Shown piece after piece: positions 1 to 12,587 of a stretch of 64,000 nt of DNA (position 1 is the first letter of the stretch; each line of letters starts with the position of its first letter). This DNA is from Orobanche coerulescens (Eukaryota > Streptophyta > Magnoliopsida > Lamiales > Orobanchaceae): the NCBI GenBank assembly GCA_033398695.1, contig CM065814.1, forward strand, positions 105,092,501-105,156,500, read 5' to 3'. Position numbers and translations under genes: made by a program. The notes under the pieces were generated by a model. It worked only from the letters and a program-made list of their open reading frames with translations. It was not told where the DNA came from and searched no databases.

Positions 1-30
1 TAATACATTTTTGAGCTACTAACCAGAGTA

Positions 31-314
31 TAACGTACGCTAATCCTTAAATATAACGTACGTTATGCTTAGTCATTTACGTACGTAAAGGTGTGCTTGT
101 TACGTACGTAACCAGTGTAATCGTATCCGATCTCAACTTTCGGCGTGTAGGGCCGGACAGGATTCGAATATCTGATCTTTTGGAGGCAATCTAGTTGACC
201 TACATTACGTACGTAATGCGTTGATAGGTAACGTACATAATGATGTCCGTGTTTCAGTCCAGTAGCCTCTGGACTGAGCTTACGTACGTAATACTGTCCG
301 GGTAGCGTATGTAA
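31..314 (+). promoter_or_regulatory. Phased palindrome array in LTR U3
   Basis: Twelve-base palindromes or near-palindromes start at 31, 54, 77 and 100 (exactly 23 bp apart), then at 205 and 229, then at 280 and 303. Four are perfect TTACGTACGTAA (77, 100, 205, 280). The 11-base spacers at 43-53, 66-76 and 89-99 are unrelated to each other. The last unit ends 12 bases before the TATA box. The position suggests a promoter-proximal protein-binding platform; that role is inferred. Confidence 0.75.
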
Positions 315-326
315 CGACCTGTGCTG

Positions 327-336
327 TTATAAAAAG
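327..336 (+). promoter_or_regulatory. LTR TATA box
   Basis: TTATAAAAAG stands directly downstream of the palindrome array. Transcription would start about 30 bases further on. Confidence 0.6.
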
Positions 337-2514
337 ACAACTTGTGTCTTTCATTTTGCACGACCAAACTCTGAGTTTTCACCAAGATAATCATCCTTCT
401 GCATCCCTAGATCAAAATTACCTTCTTCCAACTTGTGTTTGAGCTTTACATTTGGATTTTGGAGCTTGTTGATTGGGAATTGGAGTCATTCTTGGAGCTT
501 AGATTGTGTCCTTGTGGTCTTGGTGTATTGTTCTTCAATTCTGAAGGTATGTCATACGTTTTAACCCTATAATCTCATAGTTATAATGATAGTGATTAAG
601 TATACTCCACCTAGTGATGATTTAATCGAGCTAAACATGTTCATAGTTAAACTTCCAACAAACTTAATGATGAATATGATGATTAAGGGTTTTTGTAATG
701 ATGTATTCTTAGTGTCTTAAATGGTGATGATCATGTTTAGTTAAACCAAATCTTATTCCTGGACTACTAACACCAATGGAATACTAATAGTCTTTGTTTC
801 ATTATAATGTAAATAACTTATTAGAAAAATTACCATAAAATGCTTTAAGAAACCCTTGTTGATCATTAGAAGAATGGAATCACCTTCTTGAACCTAAGCT
901 AAATGAATCCAGAGGAGTAATGTTTGAACCTCCAAGTTAACTAGAAGATTATAAGGAAGGTGTTGAACTTGTAGTGGTCTTCATGATCATAATATGGAAT
1001 TATAACTACTTAACTCAACATAAGAAATTGATTGAAGTGCAGATTTTACTTTTGATGTTCTTGATAGGTTTAAAGAGTAGGAGATGATTGGTTAACACAT
1101 CTTACTCCAGCAAACATTTGGTAAACATCTTGTAATCAATTGTAAGAATAGAATGGTATTGAATGAGGTTCTTGGAGTAACGCTCAACATCTTAAAGTTG
1201 AACTACTCAAATGAGAATTAGGATGTTGTCTCGTTGAAGTTTGGTATAGATGATTATATGAACGTATTATTGAGTAAAATATACTTCATTCAAGGTTGAT
1301 TGTCCGAGTAACCAATTTTGAATCGAGGGCCGGCTGTTCGTTCGACAAAGAAGGACTTTACACGCCTCCGTATTGAGGCAAGTTATCTTGCTTGGTTATA
1401 ATGATGTGTGGATTCTTATGATGATTATGCATTTCGTGTATATGAAACACTTATAAAATTGTGTCATGTGACTTGAGGTTGTTCTTAATGATGTCCCGTT
1501 TTCATCGTGGAATTGTATTCCCAAGTTCGTCACTTTTGGACCCTTGATATTGTTGATCTTGTTGTCATCTCGGTGAGTCCTCGATCCTTATTCGGATTTT
1601 GTGAATTATTGAATTCGTTGTCATGTTGCATCGTGACATATCCGGAGTCATATCTACGTTCCGATTGGATATTGTGTAGGATTTTTAGCCGGGCACATAT
1701 ATAGTCATGCGTGAATATTTTCCGTGAAGGGCTGTGCACACGAGACGTAGTTCGTTGAGGCTAATTAGGTACATTGTCCCACGTATATCCTGGATTCCGT
1801 ATACGGGGTGGACATGTGCACTGACACATATTCGGATCGGGCGTACTGTGATGTCCCTCTCGAGCCATACTATCTTAGTCGCTCACAGTCCATTTTTATA
1901 CTTGGATGTGTTCGGCGTTTGTGTGGACGTTCATACACCCGAGGGGTATGTTCGTTAGTCGGGCGTTATTCTTGAAATCTTATATACGTGAATTGTATAC
2001 TATCTTGAGAATCATTTATCATGTATATCGACCTGTGTTGGGCGAAATACTTGTGTTGTATTTTAGGTCGAGGAAAAGGCAAGGCACGGGAAGATCAAGG
2101 TGATGACGAAGGGTTCGAAGGATACTAGTTCGGGGGGCCCAAGTCTTTCGTGTCCGGTCATGTTCGTACCGTGTAATGTTATCTTTCCGCTTTATTTTAA
2201 GTTTGAACAAATGTATTGTTATTTAAGGTATAATTCATCTCCATATGGATTATACTTATGTTTTGGATCCTGTGTGTAATAAGGCCGTAGGCCATACTGC
2301 TGTAAACTCCAGAACGGAGTAAGTACTATGTTTTGTGGTTTGGTATCACATGTATTGTGTATTTAATCTGTACTTTGGGTATCGCCTGGTGGATCCCAGT
2401 GTGGGGTCCACGGCACTGTAATGGCCGCCTTATCGGGGTGTTACACTCAATGGGGCTTTTAAGGATAAAATGTAATGGGTGGGAAAATATAAGCCAACAA
2501 GGGGTTAATCCTAA

Positions 2515-3881
2515 TTGCCTTTGATCAGACTAGGTGAATTTTTAAGAGATATATGTTCCCGAGTTATTGAGTTGGATGAAATAAAGAAGCTGCAACTTGA
2601 GATTATCGAAATACTATGTCAACTTGAGACGATATTTCCAAATGCTTTATTTGACAAAATGATTCACCTTCTAATACATTTATGCAAGGAAATTGAATAC
2701 GGTGGACCAGTCTACCAAAGATGGATGTATTCGTTTGAGCGGTACCTAGGTGTATTAGAAAAATATGTCCGCAATAAGAGCAGACCAGAGGGGTACATTG
2801 CAGAAGGGTATCTTGTTGATGAATGTTTGACGTTTTGTGCAAGATTTCTGAATGATGGCGAAGAGAAGTCATTGAAGGAGTCTGCAACTCCAAATGTAGA
2901 AACTGGTGGGTATTCTATTTGTTCGGGGGAAAACAAAATTGGGAAATATATTCACTTGCCTGAAGATATGTGGATCGCAGCTCATCGGTATATTTTATTT
3001 AACTACAACGACGAGGCAGTGGAAGAGCTAATTGAGTAAGCCTTTAAAGCTTAATAATTATGGAATATTTAATAAGTAATAAAGTAATTTATCTAAAACC
3101 ACCAAATTGACACACTATACATATGTATAATTTCAGGAAACATCGTGCAATAGTGGACAATAACGTGAAGTCCAAACGATATCAAAAAGAAAGAACACAT
3201 ACCGATGAAATATGTGAGTGGTTTAGGACTGAAATCAGGAAACAACCAGGAGGTTCCAAGGAACTACTCTCCTTAGCAAAGGTTCCAAGGCGAAATGCTA
3301 AGTTGTTTAGTGGTTATGTAATAAATGGCTATAGGCTTCATACAAAAAAAGGGATCGTAAGTGTACCACGCAGAATAGTGGTGTGTTTTTGACAGCCTTA
3401 ACAACTAGTTTCGCAAGTTCAAAAGATCCGAATCCATCAATTGGGGATGTTAGTTACTACGGATCAATTGAAGAAATATTAGAAGTTGACTACTAGGTTG
3501 CTTTCAGTTTTGTTTAGGTGTACTTGGCATAAAGATGAAAAGGATTCTTTTGGTTTTACTCGAGTTAACTTCAACCGAGTTTGTCAAAAAAATGATCCAT
3601 ATGTCATGGCGAATCAAGTGCAACAGTTGTTTTACATTGAAGATCCTGTTGAAAAACATTTCAATTATCCTATTAAGAGGCGGTCAACGGAATTTCAGGA
3701 AGCCCAAGAGGATGTAGTTGAAAATGATTTAAACGGGCAATTTTCAAATGACACAATATTTCGTTCTATAATAAAAGAACCATATCGTGAAGTAAGTTAT
3801 TTCAGAGAAGACATCCCTGTAATAGAAATTCCCATTTCGCCACCTAAGAGAGTAAATCATGAATCAGACTCGGTAAATTAA
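2515..3881 (+). pseudogene. CACTA transposase (TNP2/TPase) C-terminal part
   Basis: The first exon (2515-3035) encodes a DUF4218 domain with the diagnostic RWMYSFERYLG, YVRNKSRPEGYIAEGY and ECLTFCARFL segments, as found near the C-terminus of En/Spm TPases. An intron fits at 3036-3136 (GTAAGC donor, TTTCAG acceptor), and the second exon continues in phase with a segment ending in YVINGYRLHTKK. The frame then slips in an A-run near 3345, continues in another frame (TTSFASSKDPNPS, YYGSIEEILEVDY), and slips back near 3490 into a DUF4216-like end (LFRCTWHKDEKDSFGFTRVNF, ASQ-like MANQVQQLFYIEDP). In intact elements this enzyme cuts the CACTA ends. The catalytic N-terminal half is absent from the window, removed by or lying beyond the LTR at 1-2445. 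With two frameshifts it cannot be functional. Confidence 0.85.
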
Positions 3882-3899
3882 TTTTAAAAATTAGATTAA

Positions 3900-4140
3900 G
3901 TGTAGTATAATAGACTTGTATGTGAAAATTAAACTTGTTTATACATTATTCTTGTTAAATAGTTAGATTTACCATCTTAATTTAGTTACTCAATTGTCAT
4001 GTAATATTAAACTTGTCTTGTACTATATTCTTGTTAATTATTTAGTTAATTGTCATGTATTTTTAAACTTGTCTTGTACATTATTCTTGTTAAATAGTTA
4101 GTTAATTATCATATAACTTGACTGACTATTTTTCGGTATT
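3900..4140 (+). repeat. AT-rich imperfect tandem repeat between the two CACTA genes
   Basis: Three diverged units of roughly 56-78 bp each start with AAACTTGT and contain ATTCTTGTTAA followed by TTAGTTA and ATTGTCATGTA. It fills the gap between the TPase relic and the second gene. It may hold the promoter of the latter, but no clear TATA box can be singled out. Confidence 0.55.
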
Positions 4141-5253
4141 TATTACAGGATGGAGAGTCTAGTTATCCGATTGCACCACAACGGAGACTTTTTAAAGAAT
4201 GAGTATTCTGGTGGAGATCACAAGATATTTGACTCGGACCCTGACAGGTTTTCATATGGAGTACTGATAGAGTGTGTTAAAGAAATGAAGTACGATGAGA
4301 TTGGAGGGGTATATGTCCCTAAAGGGAAGAAGGGTGGCTGGAAACTCATTTCAGATGATAAAACTCTTGGCGAATATATTAAAGGAAAATCTGAGGCTGA
4401 TTTTTACATCGACTCCACTGTCGATAAGGCTATACCAGTAACGAACCAAATGCAACCATATGTGATCGTAAGGCCAAGACCAAGCCCTCTTGCTAAGGAA
4501 AGGAATGGTGAGAAGCGGACTTTTGTGACTCTAAAGACTATCAATGCCGAGATATCACGGAGGCTGAAGGCTGTGAATGATGAGAAGGAACAGAAGCTGA
4601 AGGCAGTGAATGATGAGAAGGAATGAAGAAGGAAGTGAATAATGAGAAGGAGCAGCAGCTGAACCCAAGGAAGAAATTACAATTTACAGCTGCTGAAACT
4701 AGTTCACATGAACTGATGGGTATGTCAGCCTATATAAAAGAATTTGAGAGAACTGTAGGAAATACAGAGACAGAGAGAACTGCTGGTGATGAATTGGTAA
4801 AAAATGTCGAAGGTCAAAGATGTAATGATTTTGAAATGAGAAGGACTCAGAATGTTTTGAAAAATTATGCTAAACTTGAAGAACTTCGATTGCTCAAAAG
4901 AAAGTCTACTAAGAGTTGTGAAAATGATAAAAATAAACGCAAGGAATCAAATAATGATGCAGCTGAAAGTGAGTATGTCCCGAATATGAATGATGCTAAA
5001 CCTGAATGACAAAGTGATAATGAGGATGATAGTGCCATTTCAAAGGAATTTTTTGCTTAATCTATGCATCAATTAATGTTTATAGTGGTGCGGGTGATTG
5101 AAAAATATAAATTTTTTGTAGAGAACAAAAAAGGTCAAGAGACAGAGAGTTGAGACCGGTGCTGTCCCAAGAACTCGTTCTCAAGCAAATAAATTGCCGG
5201 ATTCATCTGAAAAGAAGGAAGCAACTGCCGGCGCAGCTTCACTTCCTTTAGAG

Positions 5254-6227
5254 GTACTAATTTCGATAATATAATACTGTTATGTTTCTAATCATATGGG
5301 TCGAAAATTTTGACACCTGTGTCTCTTTATGTTTTGGTTATCAGTCGAGGTTTAATCGTTGTGTTTTTTATTATTGAAATTCTATTTATGATCTGTTGAA
5401 GATTTATTAGATGTTACAACTCTCTTGTAGCATTTTCAATTAGGACGATAAGAATACATTTGGTGCTGAACTGTAGTAGGTATTAGAATATACAATCTTA
5501 CCATTGGGTCCGACCGCTTGATATACAAGAAGAAAGTACATTTTTTAAAATATTGAGGGGGGAATCCCCCCCCCCCCCCCATAACCACCACCACCACACA
5601 CACCATCGTTGTAATTAATTACTAGTTACTTAGCTGCTTCCAATTTTTTTTTCCTCAGAAAAAAAATCGGATCACACTAGGATTCAAATAATATCTGGAG
5701 ATAGCAAGCCAAAACTTGATCAAAGAATAACAATACATTACTAATTCTGTTCATGCACAAAGTTAAAGAAAAAAATAAGAGCACTTCCATGTTCTAAGCA
5801 CTGTGAGCATAAATAAATGCAAGAAGATAGATTTTATGTTCAAAGTACTGTCCTATAAACCAACAAGTATGTTTGTCCAAATCTTGGAACAGAGAGAATA
5901 AAAAAGAATGCAATGCGCAACTGAAAGAACGACTAGGGTTATTCTGACCAAACAGCTACATATGGGTACTGATTTCTAGCTAAGATCATATATATATATC
6001 AATCTTTACCAACACCGAAAAGATATTTTTTTCAACAAAGGACAATAATACTTTCAGTTGCAAAATTCCTTGGTATTTTATTTATGGAGGGATCATTTCT
6101 ACTTAGAAGTTTATTCAACTCGGCTACTAAACCTATACTTGTTCTCAGACCAACATTCACACTACTATACTAACTATACAAGTGTGTTGTATGTAATTAA
6201 TATTGCTCATATATTTTTCTTGTGTAG
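5254..6227 (+). other. Intron of the second CACTA gene
   Basis: A 974-bp non-coding stretch lies between a GTACTA donor and a TTGTGTAG acceptor. It holds a poly-C run preceded by a G-run near 5560-5580 and a CCACCACCACCACACA stretch. I see no gene in it. Confidence 0.6.
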
Positions 6228-7781
6228 GTCAATAATGCACCAGTGCTTTCTGTTAAAGAGAAGCTAAAACAGCTGAGAGACGGTCCTGGTTCAATGACTG
6301 CATACTTGGAGTTAAGGGAACGTGAAAAACTAGAACTTCAAAAGGAGATTCCACAGCCACACTCTGAATCAAAACAGTTGCAATAACAAGCCGGTAATTT
6401 TAGTTGTAAAAAGTGCACTACAGATGTAAGCTTTCATGTCGGTATTTATGGTTAAATTGCAGATAATAAAATGTTGTTGGTTAAATCATATTCTGGTGGT
6501 TATATATTTGATTATCTAGCTAGATAAGAAGCTAGATTATAAAATATTGTTGCTTAAATCAACTTTTTATTACTTGTCAAAATAATAAAATCTAATTGTC
6601 TTGCTAGCTAGGTTGTTATATATTTGATTGTCTAGCTAGATATGATGTAAAATTTACTTCTCTCAAAATTGGTTACTTATTGATTATTTACTGAATCATG
6701 CTAAACCAATCCCATGTCTCTCAGTGTCATAGTTATTTTAACTCATTACCTTGTTTTGTTAATTTGCGGTTGATACACCGGTTGATGAGGCTCTAAAAAG
6801 AAAAAGAGGGAAAACGAAGACGGATCATGTTCATAATAGAGCGGACAAACAAAAGGATCACACTCAATTATCTCAACCAACCTATAGCGGATGGTGGCAA
6901 GTTACTATCTGAGTTTAGCAACTTTTTGGGGACCACTGTGAGGCAGTTCGTGTCTCTTACTTGTGCCAGTTGGCGTCAAGTTCCTGAAAAAGAACTGTTG
7001 TGGGAGTACGCCAAGGTAAACTAAGCAACATTTGATTTATATGTTCCTATTTATATGTTCCTTAACTTGTCCCGAAGAATATTAAAATTAGGCCAAATCC
7101 ATTATTTACGTAGTACTTTGTGATTTTTTGGTAGGACAAGTACATCATTTCGGAAGATGCCAAAAACTGGGTTCTAAAGTCGTTGAATGATCAGTTTAGG
7201 AGCTTCAAAAGTAGGATTAAGCGAGACTATTACTATCCTTATCCTACAGATGAGGAGTGGATGGAAAAAAGGCGCGAAGAGGTTCCTCTTTCAGATTGGA
7301 AGATTCTTTTAAAATATTGGGGTGATGAAAAAGTTAAGGTAATAATTTTAATTCAATTTTCCTTTCTATTCATTGTTTTGTTGGCAATTTAGTATGAAAA
7401 GTAATGACGATAAGTGTTCCTTTATTTATAGAGAACTGCGGAAAAGAATGCCGAGGCACGAAAAAAGATAACAGAGACGCATACTACTGGGCCCAGAAGT
7501 TTCGCTCAAGTTGCTAACAAGCTGGTAATGTATATTTGGTCATATTTTAATAATAAATTGCAAATGTATTATTATCGATAACATGTAAAATTTATTGAAT
7601 TCAGCGACTTAAAAAACTTAAAGAAATGCATGTCGATGTTGATGGTGATGGTGATGGTGATCGTGAGGAAGAGCAGGTTGTAATCTCTGATGCTGATATA
7701 TATTTAGCGACTCGCAAACGAAAAGAGAATGGGAAGTACAAGTTACATAAGGAGCTGCTTAAAACCGTTGATGAAAAAATT

Positions 7782-8680
7782 GTAAGTATTTATCGTATCT
7801 ACTAAATGATAGGTCGCCTGGTAATGCTTTCTGGTGGTAGGTCGCCTGGTAATGCTCTTTATATTCATGCGTTTGTAATATATGCAAGATCGATTGTTCT
7901 ATTTTGATTAGGATCTGGCGGACTGAGTTTGATGTTTTTGTTGAAAAACTTCAAGCTCCTGTTCTAATCTCTATCATTCCTGCTCCGATACCATCTCAGA
8001 AGATAGATATATATATGTGTATATATATAATATATGATTGATAATGAAAACAGAGAGAAGAAGAGCAAACCAGATAGATTTGTCTTACTTTTGTTTAGAT
8101 TTGTGCTCCTTATTTTCTGCTCCTGTTTAGATAGATTTGTCTTACTTATGTGTGTGTATATATATATCATTCCTGCTCCTTATTTTCTGTTGATATTTCT
8201 CTTACTTTTGTTGATGGTTGGTTCCGGTTATGCATGATTTTATTTGCAAAGTGTAATAGTAAATGGTTAAAAGGATCAAACCAGATAGATTTGTCTTTGA
8301 TTCAGTTAACAATGAAAACGATCCTCAAGCACGATTCTTGAAAAAAAAAAAATCAAACTAACATAAATTGTACATGAGACTTAATGAGATCTTCTATGTA
8401 TTTTTTTGTTTATTGATGGTTGTGTTGAGGTCTTCTGCCATTACTGGAAGTGTATACTATGTTCTTCTTCTTTTTTTCTTTTTTTTTCTTGAAGATTGGG
8501 TAAAATTTAAAGCAGGTAGCTTAGCTGATTTCAATTTCTAGTGAAACTAGGTAGCTTAGCTGCTGTATATTATAACTACTTATGAAACAGGAATTAAAAT
8601 AATTTTCCATTATTGTTATTGTTTGTATTTTATGTTTCTGTTAATTATTTGAGGGAAATACTTGATACTTTTATTTACAG
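7782..8680 (+). other. Large intron of the second CACTA gene
   Basis: It is bounded by GTAAGT at 7782 and TTTACAG at 8680. It contains TA-rich microsatellite tracts (8005-8035, 8155-8168) and several copies of an AGATAGATTTGTCTTA string near 8073, 8130 and 8283. The short open frames inside it appear fortuitous. Confidence 0.6.
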
Positions 8681-10358
8681 GCTGATGTTAAGAAAGCTCT
8701 TGAAACAGAAGGTGTTGAGGCTGCTAATAAATTGATTCATGATGGCAAAGAACACCGACATGTAACACCCCAAACTAGGCGACTATTACAGTGCCGTGGA
8801 CCCCCGACTGAGACCCACCAGGCGAATAAAAATTAATGACTTAGATAACATAATCGCAGTACCGAACCACATTATATCATCCATTACTCCGATAAGGAGT
8901 TTCAAGCACAGCACACCCAAGATAATACAGAATACATTTATATTTTATATGAAGATAAAATATACAACACTGAATGAAACGGAGTATCCAAATGGAAATC
9001 TGCAGCGGAAAATAAATGACGACAACATGAATGACTGAAAGGATTAGGGCCCCCTACTAGTATCACTGGGACTCCTCGCCGTCAACGTTCTCTTACCGTA
9101 CTTTTGCCTTGCCATGACCTGAAAACAATATCCCCCAACGGGGTCAGTTACACAGAACAACAATCCTCAAGAGTTGAATAAACACAATCATGAAATATCC
9201 TTTAGTTATGAATTTAAGCTGAAGAGGAGCATCATAGTACGCCCGTAATGTTCTGTGCAAGTGCACAAGACGAGTGCCCGGACACACCCGTCCTTGTGCC
9301 TAATTAGTCTCACGGAGGTAAGCGTTACCGTGTGCACAGTCCAATGTATCGGTGAACCCAACACATGACTATCGTGTGCCCGACTAAAAATTCAACACAT
9401 CCGCACCCAGCCACGCAATATGAACCCAGAAGGTCACACGATCAAAAGTGACCATGATGATTATTAATGAATAACAACCCGACAAGGGTCAAGAATGACT
9501 CACCGAGATGAAATAATAGTGAAATGAATGATAGCTCTTTGAAATGATTGGAACTGTCGTTCCTTGTGAATGAAGTGATTGTTCAACAATTACAAGTCTC
9601 AATACGGTTAATACATTATGAATGAGTTATGGTTATGAATGAACAACAACAAAAGGAATGAATATCCTTTTAACCGAGTAAGAATTAACTTACACAACAC
9701 CGGTAAAAAATGTCCTTCCACGAACAAACGTCCTAAATGAGATGTCGGTCGCTCGAACAACCTTGAATAACACAATTACCAAAAATCCGTTCAACATACG
9801 AATCAAACACGATTATAACTAACTCAAAAGGTTGATACGACTAAACCAAGTTCATTGGGGCATTATATCAAACACGTTGTAACCAATCTTCGATTGTTTA
9901 CAACCAATCCTTAACTATACCAATATCAAATCCCCAAGGAATGTTCCAACCCAACAAAACATCTTCAATATAATCAATATTCCAATATGAATATCCAAAT
10001 TCGTGATTACAACAACAACTAATCGAAAACCCCCAAATCCAACTCAATATTCCAAGTATTCTTGAATAACCCTTCAATAATCCAATGAATATTCATACAC
10101 ACTCAATATCATACGTATATCTCTTCATACAACATGATTATAACGTCCAAAACATCATATCTCAACACAAAATTGATATCCAAGATGTTGAAGAATATTA
10201 CCTTTGAAGATCCAAATACTTTGATCCGGTGAAATCGTGTTAAATCGGCTATCCAAGCTTCACAAACGAATGAAGATGATGAAAACCGAACACCCAAGTG
10301 ATTGATGATGAAAAATCTCTCCCTCAAGCTCTCTCTCTCGGAAAAGTCCCATCCAAGT

Positions 10359-10369
10359 CCTTTAAATAC
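10359..10369 (-). promoter_or_regulatory. TATA box of the solo LTR
   Basis: GTATTTAAAGG on the minus strand lies 9 bases from the first palindrome (10378) of the array, which is upstream in minus orientation. Confidence 0.5.
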
Positions 10370-10377
10370 TGCCATGG

Positions 10378-10550
10378 TTACGGCCGTAACTCGGCCTACT
10401 TACAGCCGTAACATCCCAAGTCAACGGCCTTACGGCCGTAACCAGCCACCCCATACGGGCGTAACTCTCCCTCGTCCAAAACATCTGCCGACAGTCATAC
10501 GGCCGTACCGCACATGCCTTACGGGCGTAACTAGAATGTTACGGCCGTAC
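10378..10550 (-). promoter_or_regulatory. Phased TTACGGCCGTAA array, first part
   Basis: Palindromes and close variants start at 10378, 10400, 10430, 10453, 10497, 10519 and 10539, so most steps are 20-23 bp or twice that. The perfect ones are at 10378 and 10430. The Tat-like element inserted four bases after the last unit; the array resumes at 26490. Confidence 0.75.
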
Positions 10551-10554
10551 TCAG

Positions 10555-12129
10555 TGACACGTTCTTAGTGTAACTATCGCAAGTGCACGATATCGTATCA
10601 AGTAGTGAAGTGGACTTTTTGAGTCCGGTTTATCGATCCCACAAGGAAGTTTGGTTATAATTTGAATTATACACTATTAGTCTACTTTTATAGATACTAA
10701 AATGAGTGAAACACACAATTAAAAAGTTTGGTTTAATAATTGCAAAGAAAATGCAATAATAGTTCTACTATTTTAAGGAAATAAAAATATTGCAATAATA
10801 ATAGATTGATTAACCGATAAAATGAAATAGTTGGGATTACAAACTTAGTTCGTCATTAGTTATAGAAGATGTATAGGAGATCATAAGATGAATTTACTTA
10901 TTATGTTGTGTAGATTCGATTTTCCTTAAAAAGACGGTTTCTCTTTCGAACTATAAAACGCCCCTTACATATTGAATCAATCCACTATATTTCTATGTTG
11001 ATTGGCTTCAATACATAGCATTAGGATTTATGAAAATAACTCAAAGAATCATCTAAGGACTAGAGATATATTTCTATCCCCTAGAACAACTTAGAGTGAA
11101 GATCATTTGATCTAATCAAACATATTTTCTTTCGAAACATATGAAGACCATAAATATCGTCATTTATTGGCCAAATAAATAAAGATTGTTAAAACAATGA
11201 AAATCACACACAATAATAAGTAATTCACAGTAGATCTTTTATACAAACATAAATAACATGACTAACCTTGTTTATAATCCCAACTAAAGGTTACTTAGCC
11301 CATGAAGGGTTTATTATACATGTTACAAGCTTTGGTGGTCATTATTAGTTGAATTAAGAGAAAGAATTGATCCTAACTCCCTTAGTAGATAAAGAAGATA
11401 GAAGCAATAAACTCTCTGAACAACATATGCTATACCACACTTACAAATATCACTCAAGAACACAAGTGTGTTCTTCACACAAAAAGAAAAGTTTACAAAA
11501 AATGGAAAATTATAAGATGAATGATGAATGATGAAGGATCTAAGGGGTCTATTTATACACCTAAAGTCATCTAATAGCTCCAAAACTCCAGCATTATTAC
11601 AATAGATCGGATCAATGCCAGCCATCCCCTCAATAATACACAAAAAGTATAAAAAATTAGACAAATCATAACAATCTGTCAAGAGTTACGGCCGTAACAT
11701 TCAGGAGTTACGGCCGTAACTAGGTGACTTACGGCCGTAACATTCTGTAGTTACGGCCGTAACTAACCGTCAATTTGTTCACCGCTTGCTTTGAGAGTTA
11801 CGTTTTCACTAAAATTTCTCGGACTTTGCGTTTTTGCCCCGAATCTTCTTCGGATGATAACTTTTGATATATAACTCGATTTTGAATCCTAAGAATTCGA
11901 ATTCATCTCGGAAAGCCCTACAACATGAATATATCAAAATTCAACAAAGAGAATATTTAATAAACATGTTGTTTCTTGAGTAAATCAGTTATTTAATCCG
12001 ATCATCATCCGATAAAAATAAAATTATTAAAACTAATTAATTAAAAGCAAAAAACGAGTAGACTAGCTCAATTATGGGTGAATTTTATCGATACAAACCA
12101 TGGATAAGTGTACAAAGCGATACTTATCA
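10555..12129 (-). repeat. 3' LTR of the Tat-like element
   Basis: On the minus strand it runs from TGATAAGTATC to GAACGTGTCA. It matches the copy at 24897-26478 nearly throughout, with scattered substitutions (for example at 11714-11735 against 26056-26077). A TATA box (TATAAATAG, minus strand) is at 11549-11557. Frames of 119 codons at 11323-11682 and 25665-26024 are duplicates of non-coding LTR sequence. Confidence 0.88.
11686..11762 (-). promoter_or_regulatory. Four TTACGGCCGTAA palindromes at 21-22 bp steps (3' LTR)
   Basis: Perfect 12-mers start at 11686, 11708, 11729 and 11751, about 130-205 bp upstream of the LTR TATA box. The same four positions recur in the 5' LTR. Confidence 0.8.
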
Positions 12130-12140
12130 CACCCCCAAAC
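12130..12140 (-). other. Polypurine tract of the Tat-like element
   Basis: GTTTGGGGGTG on the minus strand directly precedes the 3' LTR. It is the expected plus-strand primer of reverse transcription. Confidence 0.75.
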
Positions 12141-12587
12141 TTGAATTCTTGCTAGTCCCGAGCAAGACTCTTTATTATTCATGCTCCAAAAATAAAAATA
12201 AGAAAAATTAATACACACATAAATTAAAATATAAAAAGAGAAAAGGAGATCAAAATGCCATTAATACACAACAACCAGCTTTATACAGTAGATAGAAATG
12301 AATCAAGATTCAAAATAAATCTACTAATGTTTTTGAAGTTAAAACACGGTTTTTATTTTGTAATTCCAAAATCAAGGTTTTCCCCTCCAAAAGGTTGATT
12401 ATTTCTTTCCCACTCGTGATACACACGACTCCCTTTAATGGCTGCTCTCGATCACTCGTTTATTTTTCGACTCAATATGAAGAATAATTTCATTGGCGTC
12501 ATCAAATATTGTGATTTTTCACGAAATTGAGTGTATTGAAATTCAGCCGCTAATTAATTCAAATCTGCTCATAAACTACATCCCTTA

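Larger units (their letters stand above)
1..2445 (+). mobile_element. Ty3/gypsy LTR, 5' end outside the window
   Basis: This is the promoter and transcribed part of a long terminal repeat on the plus strand. It ends with GGGGTGTTACA at 2445, the end seen in the other chromovirus LTRs of this window. The last 60 bases, with a GGTGGATCC...GGTCCACGGCACTGTAATG block, match in inverse orientation the start of the LTR at 8761, so the two belong to related families. A TATA box lies at 327-336 with a palindrome array upstream. It has entered the CACTA transposon; CTCAA at 2446-2450 should be one copy of the target duplication, the other lying outside. Whether it is a solo LTR or the 3' LTR of a full element cannot be seen. 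Its open frames at 1507-2103 look fortuitous. Confidence 0.8.
4150..8760 (+). pseudogene. CACTA second gene (PB1-like N-terminus plus Ptta/En/Spm transposase domain), exons 1-8
   Basis: Exon 1 (4150-5009) opens with a PB1-like module (MESLVIRLHHNGDF, then GGVYVPKGKKGGWKLISDD), a fold also known at the N-terminus of MULE-type proteins. Charged repeats of the type KAVNDEKEQKL follow, with a one-base frameshift at about 4622. Further exons with good splice sites are 5122-5253, 6228 to about 6392 (with a TAA at 6384), 6769-7015 (frame switch near 6850), 7135-7338, 7432-7524, 7605-7781 and 8681-8760. Exons 4-8 match the plant transposase Ptta/En/Spm family: a segment ending WRQVPEKELLWEYAK, then DKYIISEDAKNWVLKSL and FRSFKSRIKRDYY. 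In maize En/Spm the second protein (TNPA) binds subterminal repeats; a like role is inferred. The gene is broken at 8760 by a solo LTR and resumes at 27122. Confidence 0.8.

Noticed and set aside
31..111. Regular repeat-spacer pattern resembling a CRISPR array
   Set aside because: Repeats are only 12 bp palindromes with 11-bp spacers inside plant LTR promoters; there are no cas genes and the genome is a plant's.
1507..2103. Small plus-strand frames in the first LTR
   Set aside because: They are short, overlap each other, lie in transcribed LTR sequence and show no protein signature.
10302..10568. 88-codon frame across the palindrome array
   Set aside because: It lies in LTR promoter sequence, crosses the Tat-like insertion boundary and has no family resemblance.
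11323..11682. 119-codon frames at 11323-11682 and 25665-26024
   Set aside because: They are the two LTR copies of the Tat-like element; the frame covers the TATA box and leader and has no protein features.
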